From positions 6,611,328 through 6,675,327 of the forward strand of contig NC_039480.1 in the NCBI RefSeq assembly GCF_003590095.1: a stretch of DNA of 64,000 bases. The letters run 5' to 3'. The translations under genes and the position numbers were made by a program. A model generated the notes under the pieces. That model saw only the letters and a program-made list of their open reading frames with translations, was not told the origin of the DNA and did not search any database. This document shows, piece after piece, positions 55,960 to 64,000 of this stretch; position 1 is the first letter of the stretch, and each line of letters opens with the position of its first letter. The DNA comes from Trichoplusia ni. Its lineage: Eukaryota > Arthropoda > Insecta > Lepidoptera > Noctuidae.

Positions 55960-56045
55960 TCATGGTTAAGGACTCCGGTTGGGTCCGAAACTAGTCGGGC
56001 TACCCTAATAAATACGCGTGAGTAAACCGTTACATCATTTGATAA
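55960..56045 (+). repeat. Dispersed repeat, family H
   Basis: GGTTAAGGACTCCGGTTGGG, GAAACTAGTCGGGCTACCC. Confidence 0.55.
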
Positions 56046-56049
56046 TACA

Positions 56050-56345
56050 AACTATGTTGTGGTCGGCTTCCAGTCTAATCGGATGCAACTAAGTACCAGT
56101 GTTTTACAAGGAGCGCCTGCCTATCTGACCTCCTCAACCCGGTTACTGACAACACGATACCCCTTAGTTAGACTAGTTCTCAGACTTTCTAGCTTCTGAC
56201 CACCTGTAACGACTGTCAAAGATGTATGAATAACAGCCGGGAACAATTTAACGTGCCTTCCGAAACACGGAGGAACTCGTTATGACATAAATGGTGACCA
56301 ACCGTATCAAGTGCAGCTTAACCTGTGATCGATCAACTTGTGCGA
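56050..56345 (-). repeat. 5S-headed SINE
   Basis: Reverse copy lacking the tail; head reversed as TTAACCTGTGATCGATCAAC. Confidence 0.8.
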
Positions 56346-56656
56346 TGTAAACCTTCTGCTGTCGACTGTACTGAAGGGCGGCAAGCGTGATGGCCGGGAG
56401 CTATTATATTATGAGTTTCAGTGTTTGTTTGTTTGATTCCAGTCAATTTCAATTGTTTGACAGTGCTGGTATTTTTGTACTTTCTTTTTTAAATTGTATG
56501 ATTGCTTCATTTTGACGTTATTTGGGGTTTTTTAAGGCATCAAATGGTTATACGGTTTGGTGTTTATTTGTTTTCAATCCGATTGATATAATTATGGTAG
56601 GGTGGTTCTCAGGTTTAACGTCATACATTAACCGCTTACCTATCTGTGTAATATAG

Positions 56657-56918
56657 CTAGCTGTTGCCCGCGACTTCGTCCGCGTGGTTAGAAGATATAA
56701 GTTATGTTTTATACCTGCCCTGTTTTTTTCCACTTTTTCCATTGTATCTTAGCTCCTATTAGTCGCAGCATGATGGTATATATATAGCCTAAAACTTTCC
56801 TCGATGAATGGTCTATTCAACACAAAAAGATTACAAACTACAATTTGAACCAGTAGATCCGAAGATTAGCGCGTTCAAACAAACAAACAAACTCTCCAGC
56901 TTTATGTATTAGTATAGA
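56657..56918 (-). mobile_element. Lep1-type Helitron-like element
   Basis: CTAGCTGTTGCCCGCGACTT to TTTATGTATTAGTATAGA. Confidence 0.82.
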
Positions 56919-57599
56919 TTAAATTAACAACATTACAGTTTAAATAAAATCTAAAAAAAGGCACAATTAAAATTCAACTTTAAAATTTTAAGTCGAAAAA
57001 CAATTTTAATGTCCAATGAACATCATAAGATTAACTAAACTAACCCTTTTGTAACCGAGGGGTGTAATGTACCGAGTTATTACGGTGTGAATTATTTACT
57101 CAAGCTTTTATAGGCAGGGTCAGAACGACCGCCCGACGGTGGAGGGTTGGTTATTGTTTCAGATTTGAAGTTAAGTAGGGTTAATTTTTGTTTTTATTAT
57201 TTGTGAATCATTGTTTGTATATAGTTCGGTTTAATTGCGAAACGTTGCTAATAATTATCAAAAATATAATATATATAATAAATCATAAATATAATAATAG
57301 AAAGATTAATTAATGAAAATTTTGCGAAGCAGATTGGTCACAAATAAATTTATGACCTTGCCAAGTTTGCTTGACCTGGTTTTTAATTACGATTTGTTGT
57401 TTTAGCAACTTCTGCAATGTGCCATTTGTGAAAACTTCAATTGCCTATATAATCACCGCTCTTTTAAACGTTTTGAACAGACGGACAGACAACAAAACGA
57501 ACAAGTTATGTAATGTGACGTTTCTCAAGCGCTTGTTTTAGGGCTAATGGAATATAATCATTTTCTAGTATGTTTTTCTCGAGAAACTATGTTTTGTTT
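56919..57599. other. No gene seen
   Basis: A+T-rich; no pattern recognised. Confidence 0.3.
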
Positions 57600-57905
57600 T
57601 TATAGCCTATTTATAACTATGCTGGGGTCGGCTTCCAGTCTTAAAGGATGCTGTTAAGTACCAGTGTTTTACAAGGAGCGAGTGCTTATTTGACCTCCTC
57701 AACCCAGTTACCTAGGCAACACGATACTTAGACTGGTTGCCAGACTTTCTAGCTTCTGTAACGACCGTCAAAGATGTATGAATAACAGCCGGGACCCACA
57801 ATTTAAGATGCCTTCCGAAACACGGAGGAACTCGTTATGACAAAAATGACCCCCCATTCATTGACGGTATCAAGTGTAGTTTAACCGGTGATCGAGCAAC
57901 TTGTG
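57600..57905 (-). repeat. 5S-headed SINE
   Basis: ACTATGCTGGGGTCGGCTTC through GAAACACGGAGGAACTCGTT to AACCGGTGATCGAGC. Confidence 0.8.
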
Positions 57906-57927
57906 CGTTAGTTTTGTCAAGTAGCTC

Positions 57928-58062
57928 AAAATCAAAAATCATTTATTCAAATTGGGCTACTAAGTAGCACTTTTTGAAGGTCAGATGACATTGACAGATA
58001 ACAGCACCCAGTTTCGCCCACCCATCACCGCTTCCTAAGTGCTCTTGCTGTGAGAGAAGAAA
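57928..58062. repeat. LINE-like tail fragment
   Basis: GGGCTACTAAGTAGCACTTT, CAGCACCCAGTTTCGCCCAC; shared with 27297-27433. Confidence 0.45.
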
Positions 58063-58063
58063 C

Positions 58064-58299
58064 AGACGACCTCCGTGGTCGAGTGGGGTACGCACCGATT
58101 TCAAGGTGTCGCTAACTCTGACTCTGACTCTGGGTTCGACCCCCGGTCGGGTCAATGTAAAAATTCACATTTCTACATCGTCTCGGGTCTGGGAGTTTTT
58201 GGTACCTTCGTTGTATCTGAATTCCATAACACAAGTGCTTTAGCAACTAACTTTGGGTTCAGAACAATGTATGTGATGTTATCCGCATTTATTACATAA
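58064..58299 (+). repeat. tRNA-derived SINE, family S2, full length
   Basis: GACCTCCGTGGTCGAGTGG, then a CTGACTCTGACTCTG expansion before the B box GGGTTCGACCCCC. Confidence 0.85.
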
Positions 58300-59188
58300 C
58301 GATATGAAATTGTCTTGAACAGAGCAACAAACTCCCCGGCACGCTGTCATTCCGTTTACGAACCAATAGATATATTTGTGTTACAAATATAAACAGGCTG
58401 ATAACCGCAGGTGTCCACAAACATTCTCCACATCTATTGTGACTCCAACACAATTAGCTAATAGGGAGGGGAGCGAGTATTGTCAAACTTTTGACCATAG
58501 ACAACAGTGTCAGGGGAGTCTTTCGAAAAAGTTAATCTGTGTAGTGTTCATATGAGGTGTTTGTTCTTTTTTAAAAGGCTTTGACGACTGTAAAAAACGT
58601 TGGTGAAATTGTAATCGGAGTTGCTATAAAACAAATTCTGTAAATAAACATCAAACTCAAAGTCAAATTCTTTATTTCAATTAGACCAGTATATGGCACT
58701 TTTGAACGTCAAACATTTTATATAAACAATATTAAAATCTAGTGTCAGTCTGTCGGTCAGCTTCCTATTGAAGCTACCGCTCGTTCGGAAGGTAGATTCT
58801 CATGGAGAAGAACGAGCAAGAAACTCCATGGTTACTCTTTTTCAAAGGTTTTTATAGGCACAGATTCAATTTTGTGACCGTTATAATCTTTGCTTCATTA
58901 AACATCGATTTTTATTAATTATTTGTTATTATAGCGGTAACAAAAATAAGTAAATTTTAACTGTCTAGTTATCACGGGTCATAAGATATAGCCTCCTGAC
59001 CGACGGGCGGATAGACAACGGTGCCTCAATATTAGGGTTTCCTAATTACCGTTTGGTTGCTAAACCCTAGGAAGTTATTTTTTTGCTTTGAACCTGCTTC
59101 CTTGAGCCTGCATTTTACTTTTGGCCGTGGTGGCTTTCCGAGTCTAGTATATATCAGATTTCTTCATAATCATATAGTTATACTTATT
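58300..59188. other. No gene; LINE-like tail at 58660-58860
   Basis: 58660-58860 holds TCAAATTCTTTATTTCAATT and GAGAAGAACGAGCAAGAAAC, the 3'-end style of a Lepidopteran LINE. Otherwise featureless. Confidence 0.4.
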
Positions 59189-59368
59189 GAAATGAAACTA
59201 CTTTTACGGATTTTATCGCGGTTTAATTTTTGAATTTTAGTTCGCGACGTTTCGACATCTTTGCAGGTATCATGGTAACGGGCAGACTGTTATTAAACCG
59301 CGATAAAATCCGTAAAAGTAGTTTCATTTCAATGTCTAACATTCGCGTAAACCTAAGAAACCACTAAT
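59189..59368. mobile_element. Penelope-like inverted tail unit, full
   Basis: A reverse 3' UTR (TGAAATGAAACTACTTTTAC to GGCAGACTG) is fused at about 59290 to the forward tip (TTAAACCGCGATAAAATCCG to CCTAAGAAACCACTA). Confidence 0.65.
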
Positions 59369-59384
59369 TATACTTAATTATTCT

Positions 59385-59535
59385 AAGACACTGCTGACAA
59401 ACGGTGATAAAACATCGTGAGGAAACGTTTCAAATATTGAAATATGATATCGGACGCAGTGAGCTAGCGTGGTGATCAATGTTCAAACCATTCCTTTACA
59501 GAAAGAGACCTATGCCCAGTAGTGGGACGTATAAA
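59385..59535 (+). repeat. LINE-type 3' end, family I
   Basis: ACATCGTGAGGAAACGTTTC, GTGAGCTAGCGTGGTGATCA, CCCAGTAGTGGGACGTATA. Confidence 0.6.
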
Positions 59536-59744
59536 ATCTGGTATTATATTACATTTTAACTATAACCATTTATGTAAACAGACAACACCGGCAGATATCT
59601 CGGCAATACCCCCGGGAGGGCAACAGATTACGCGCCTAAATAATTAAAACGCATTACAGCACCCCAGGCTATTGTACCAGCTATGAGAGAGACAACAGAT
59701 GTGCGAGAGAGAGGCCGATACACAAAAACATAGGTTATTTAGTA

Positions 59745-59945
59745 CTAGCTGCTGTTAGCGGCTCCGCCCGTTATAAATCAAAAATGATTGTACAGGAATC
59801 GGGATAAAATTATCCTATGTATTAATTTAGGTTATAAACTATCTGTGTACCTAATTTCGTCTTAAATCGTTCAGTTGTTTTTGCGTGAAAAAGTAACAAA
59901 CATATTATATCAATCCGAACTAAAATTTACGTTCATAATATTATC
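59745..59945 (-). mobile_element. Helitron-like element, type 3
   Basis: CTAGCTGCTGTTAGCGGCTC; GTTTTTGCGTGAAAAAGTAAC; CATAATATTA. Confidence 0.55.
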
Positions 59946-60213
59946 TATACTAATCTATATCTATTCTATACTAATATATAAAGCTGAAGAGTTTGTTTGT
60001 TTGAACGCGCTAATCTCAGGAACTACAAGTCCAAATTGAAAAATATTTTTTGTGTTGAATAGACCATACATCGAGGTAGGCTTTAGGCTATAAACCATCA
60101 CGCTGCAACTTATAGGAGCCAAAATACAATTGAAAATGTGAAAAACACAGGGTAGGTATAAATCATAACTTATATCTTCTACCCACGGGGACGAAGTCGC
60201 GGGCAACAGCTAG
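59944..60213 (+). mobile_element. Lep1-type Helitron-like element
   Basis: Repeated TCTATACTAAT start, then full body to GTCGCGGGCAACAGCTAG|T. Confidence 0.82.
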
Positions 60214-60413
60214 TTTTTAATTAGAGTTCTAGACTGCCTAGCTGTCCTGGATTATGAGATACAGTCTGACAGGTGACAGGCGGGCAAAAACGTACCAATA
60301 GGGATCCATTCTTAGCCTTTCTTTTCGGTACCCTAAGAACTAACTATGTTTTTGTTAAAACATCACCCACATACAAACAATTTCAAATAAAAAAACTAGA
60401 AAGCCAAACTTTT

Positions 60414-60624
60414 GACCTCCATGGTCGAGTGGCGTACGCTTTGAGGTCCCGGGTTCGATCCCCGGTCAGGTCAATGTAAAAATTCACATTTTCTACATTG
60501 TTTCGGGTCTGGGTGTTTGTGGTACCTTCGTTGTATCTGAATTCCATAACACAAGTGCTTTAGCAACTTACTTTGGGTTCAGAACAATGTATGTGATGTT
60601 GTCCGCATTTATTTATTTATTTAA
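60414..60624 (+). repeat. tRNA-derived SINE, family S2
   Basis: CTCCATGGTCGAGTGGCG, short deletion, GGGTTCGATCCCCGGTC, ending GTCCGCATTTATTTATTTAT. Confidence 0.85.
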
Positions 60625-61008
60625 AACTTGATAAAAGAAAGCAACAAAAGACAGCTTTCTCGCGTTAAATAAAAAAAAGGATCAACAAAATCGATACACA
60701 CACTTCAAAGTTCTGACTAAAACAAATATAAAAAATACACACCATTTAAAAACCACCTTCTCTTTGAAGTCGGTTACAAAAAGTCACAACAAACAAGTAT
60801 CAAACAGTTTTGCCTGTCATCATGACTATAATGAGCAGACAACGTCAATGTATTAAGTAATGAAAATCGATTGCATTACAAATATTGAGGTTATTTGTTT
60901 TGTATTAACATGTCTCGTCATCATATGGGATTAGCTTGAATTCAAAGGAGTTTTTATAAGAATGAGTCCAGTTGAATGTTCAAATTGCTTTCAGTAACGT
61001 ATTCAACC

Positions 61009-61160
61009 CAGGGATTATTGAGTAAATCTGTCAGTCTGTCCGTGACCATGATACCTGCAAAGGTGTCGAAACGGCGGAAACTAAAATTAAAACGCGATAA
61101 AATCCGTAAAAGTAGTTTCATTTCAATATCTAACATTCGCGTAAACCTAAGAAACCACTA
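61009..61160 (+). mobile_element. Penelope-like 3' tail
   Basis: GTCCGTGACCATGATACCTG to CGCGTAAACCTAAGAAACC; no inverted tip seen here. Confidence 0.65.
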
Positions 61161-61231
61161 TATATTGGAGTTTCTTGTCAGATTTTCTCCATAGGAATGC
61201 CTTTTTTAAACCGTGTACCTATAGTCATTAT

Positions 61232-61561
61232 TGTTACGTTTTAAAATCATTTGGAAAACGGCTATGTGATTTTACTTGGTAAACGGTCGGGTAACTTTTA
61301 CTTGGTACACAAGATTTGTCTTATGATAAAGGTTAAGAGCCAATATCTGTGCTTGGCTTTGGATACGGCTAACTACGACGAATGTTGCCGTCACCCGGAA
61401 AAATAAGTCAAAGTTTTGTTTCTATATTCCTTAAGATCTTTGCCGATGAATAGACTAGACCATTAGTTTGGACATAAAAGGAACGGGTTAAAATACAGAA
61501 AAATTAATAAAGTTATTACAAATCCATTTACAGGTTTTCTAAAATTAAAGTTTATTCTACA
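61232..61561 (+). mobile_element. Probable LTR (solo or remnant)
   Basis: TGTTACG at the left and TTCTACA at the right (TG...CA), about 330 bp, directly before a primer-binding-like motif. AATAAAG occurs near the 3' end. No gag-pol follows, so it is an abandoned end. The left border is a guess. Confidence 0.4.
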
Positions 61562-61566
61562 AATAT

Positions 61567-61613
61567 TGGCGCCCAAACAGGGACTCAAATGAATTCGGCG
61601 CCCAACATGGGGC
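61567..61613 (+). other. Two primer-binding-site-like motifs
   Basis: TGGCGCCCAAACAGGGAC at 61567-61584 closely resembles the complement of a tRNA-Lys 3' end used by LTR retroelements. A second motif, CGGCGCCCAACATGGGGC, follows at 61596-61613. Confidence 0.5.
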
Positions 61614-61619
61614 ATAAAT

Positions 61620-62169
61620 AAAATTAGATTTTCGTACCATAGCCAACTTTAATATTAAACAACAACATATTATACCATTTCACTATTTATAAACCTACCG
61701 AACTAAAAGCAAACGCATCAATATTCCTGTTTGAATTGAAACACACGTAGGGGCGCTTCCGGTGTAGGCCACGCCCTCTATCCCCACTCCGACCGAAAGC
61801 GAGCTGCGTTGGTGTGTGTAGCTCTAAGCTGTAGCCGAATGAAAAAAGCCAGTCAAGTGCGAGTGGGATGGTCAACATGGAAGGCTTCGTACAAAAATAA
61901 AAGAAAATATAATGGTTGGTAAAACCTCGAACTTAATGTCTTGTTGCCTTTGTGGTCTTAGATTTAACTACAGACGGAGAGACAGAAGGAAGTAAATAAA
62001 ATCTTCAACAATTGGACTAACCACACACACATGCCCATCATTACAACGTCTGTTAGCTAGGATCTAGAATGAAACCATTATAAACCACCGAGACACTTAA
62101 GTTCGAAGTGTCGCAGGCGAAACAATTGCCTTGGAACCCGCAACGAAATTAATGTGAAAAGAATTAATT
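61620..62169. other. No gene seen
   Basis: A G+C-richer patch at 61740-61830 (GGCCACGCCCTC) stands out; no coding or repeat evidence. Confidence 0.3.
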
Positions 62170-62325
62170 GATTTAAATAATCTAAAACCCCATTTAAAAT
62201 GCTTATTAAAATTTTAGCATTGTCATCAGGTTTCAAGGTATCCTAAAAATTTCAGCCTGCTATCTTATCGGGAAGTGCCGTCAAAAATCGAACTGGAACG
62301 CCAAACAAACAAGAAATTAAGTGTA
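62170..62325 (-). repeat. Family E single arm
   Basis: TCATCAGGTTTCAAGGTATC, AATTTCAGCCTGCTATCTTA, CGAACTGGAACGCCAAAC. Confidence 0.6.
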
Positions 62326-62610
62326 TAATATAAAAAAGGTGAATGAAATCTTTCAAAAAATCTAACCTGATTAGAAATCACGTCAAATATTTCAATTTAT
62401 TGTAATAACATATCTGATGTGTCAACAATATCACCCTACGCCCGGAGCGATGACTTAATTTTAACAACATTTTATAAAAGGGAGAAAATTGGGGAGACTC
62501 GGAATCTCGTGTTGATAATACATTGAGCGTGGATTTAGAAACAATGTTGTTTAGCGACCTAAAAAGGTCAAGGGTGAGGCGTACACGGGGGTGAAGAGTT
62601 CCGTACCATT

Positions 62611-62795
62611 ATCCCGGCTGTTATTCATGCATGTTTGACAGTCGTTACAGGTAGTCAGAAGCTAGAAAGTCTAACAACCAGTCTAACCAAGGGGTATCGT
62701 GTTGCCCAGGTAACTGGGTTGAGGAGGTCAGATAGGCAGTCGCTTCTTGTAAAACACGCAACCAACATAGTCAAGAAAAGGCTAGGAAGATGATA
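62611..62795 (+). repeat. 5S-headed SINE, 3' half
   Basis: CCGGCTGTTATTCATGCATG to AAAAGGCTAGGAAGATGAT. Confidence 0.8.
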
Positions 62796-62884
62796 TCTGT
62801 GGAAAAGAGATAAAAAATAGACCAAATTCAAACTAACTTTAACAAAGAAAATCGTCATTCATCAAATTATGTCGTCGCGCGCCA

Positions 62885-63005
62885 GTTCGACTCGCTCGCC
62901 CGCCGCGTCAGCTCATGATTAAGGACTCCGGTTGGGTCCGAAACTAGTCGGGCACTCCCGATACAAACGCGTGAGTAAATCGTTACATCATTTAATAATG
63001 AATCA
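62885..63005 (+). repeat. Dispersed repeat, family H
   Basis: Longest copy: CAGTTCGACTCGCTCGCC, GATTAAGGACTCCGGTTGGG, GTTACATCATTTAATAATG. Confidence 0.55.
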
Positions 63006-63289
63006 GTCTCACGATAGTTATGTTAAAAATGATGCTTCATCATGATTATTTATTTTACTATTCATTACTACAAACTTCATTGTATTTAAGTGGTGTTTAG
63101 TAAAGAATATTCTATCAAGATATCGACAGCTGTTACACAATTACCTCAACTGTACAAATTTCAACTGTCATTTTAAGACTTGGTGAGAGACGACTTGGTG
63201 GCATATATATAGACAGGCATTCGGCCTTGTAATGGTTATTTTTATAACGATATTCTTAAAACTAGATCTATTCGTCATTCTATTATAAT

Positions 63290-63510
63290 AATAAATGCGG
63301 ACAACATCACATACATTGTTCTGAACCCAAAGTAAGTTGCTGAAGCACTTGTGTTATGGAATTCAGATACAACGAAGGTACCACAAACACCCAGACCCGA
63401 GACAATGTAGAAATGTGAATTTTTACATTGACCCGACCGGGGATCGAACCCGGGACCTCAGAGCTAGCGACACCTTGAAACCGGTGCGTATGCCACTCGA
63501 CCACGGAGTA
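63290..63510 (-). repeat. tRNA-derived SINE, family S2, full length
   Basis: ATGCGGACAACATCACATAC to CCACTCGACCACGGAG. Confidence 0.88.
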
Positions 63511-63524
63511 TTATCTATAGTACG

Positions 63525-63620
63525 CAGAAAACATGGCGAGACGCGACACACGTGAGAATGTTTCAAGTGTGTGTTGCGGCACGTCAGAGGACTACGGGCG
63601 GGGTACACTCTGACACCACA
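63525..63620 (+). repeat. Dispersed repeat, family N, truncated
   Basis: GAAAACATGGCGAGACGCGA, GAGGACTACGGGCGGGGTAC. Confidence 0.65.
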
Positions 63621-63730
63621 TCAACCTTAAGGTAAAATGGAAAGAAAGCAGAAAAAACTAACCAAGATCTTTATCGAACAATATGATAAAGAAATCATAA
63701 AAGTTTATAAATAATGCTTAAATATTTCGA

Positions 63731-63950
63731 CGACCTCCGTGGTCGAGTGGCGTACGCAGCGGTTTCAAGGTGTCGCTAGCTCTGAGGTCCCGGGTTCGAT
63801 CCCCGGTCGGGTCAATGTAAAAATTCATATTTATACATTGTCTCGGGTCTGGGTGTTTGTGGTACCTTCGTTGTATCTGAATTCCATAACACAAGTGCTC
63901 TAGCAACTTACTTTGGGTTCAGAACAATGTATGTGATGTTGTCCGCATTA
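63731..63950 (+). repeat. tRNA-derived SINE, family S2, full length
   Basis: GACCTCCGTGGTCGAGTGGC to GATGTTGTCCGCATT, followed by an A-rich and TATATA tract. Confidence 0.88.
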
Positions 63951-64000
63951 AAAAAATATATATATACATATATTGTATAAATAACCTTATTGGCAACAAT

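Noticed and set aside
1..64000. CRISPR arrays, bacterial operons or viral integrations
   Set aside because: No regularly spaced direct repeats, no bacterial-style gene clusters and no recognisable viral coding frame were found.

Overview
The window is a repeat-packed stretch of an insect nuclear genome, most likely a moth or butterfly. Evidence for this is introns with GT-AG borders, A+T-rich DNA, and many copies of element families typical of Lepidoptera: Lep1-type Helitron-like elements ending in CTAG, tRNA-derived SINEs, a 5S-rRNA-headed SINE with a GATGAT tail, and LINE and Penelope-like fragments. The family names are recognised from memory; no database was searched.

The one cellular gene I can fully support is a Toll receptor on the minus strand (start codon 18200, stop codon 9388). 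Seven coding exons join with matching phases into one 976-residue frame: signal peptide, leucine-rich-repeat ectodomain with two cysteine clusters of the Toll-1 (multiple cysteine cluster) type, one membrane helix and a cytoplasmic TIR domain. Its six coding introns hold SINEs, MITEs and Helitron pieces. Upstream of the ATG there is a likely 3' splice site and a two-codon upstream ORF. About 7 kb further upstream lies a candidate promoter: an Inr at 25217 with a DPE at exactly +28 to +32, a 5'UTR exon ending in a strong donor at 24851/24850, and a GGGTTTTCCC kappa-B site beside a GATA site about 190 bp upstream. If this is the Toll promoter, the gene may be controlled by the NF-kappa-B pathway it activates.

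Layout. 1-9387: downstream flank with MITEs, SINEs, Penelope tails and a perfect 110-bp AT palindrome. 9388-18200: Toll. 18201-25500: probable 5'UTR intron and promoter, with Helitron and SINE insertions. 25500-39780: dense nested repeats, including a 1.5-kb hAT-type element with an 8-bp target duplication and a LINE tail with a 16-bp target duplication, both inside 5S-SINE copies. 39780-42330: a repeat-poor island with promoter-like features. 42330-64000: more repeats, including a LINE tail inside a Helitron inside another Helitron, a Penelope C-terminal coding remnant and a probable LTR with tRNA-Lys-type primer-binding motifs.

No bacterial genes, CRISPR arrays, rRNA genes or convincing functional tRNA genes were seen. 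Repeat boundaries come from comparing copies by eye within the window and are good to a few bases only where a target duplication or an empty site is stated.
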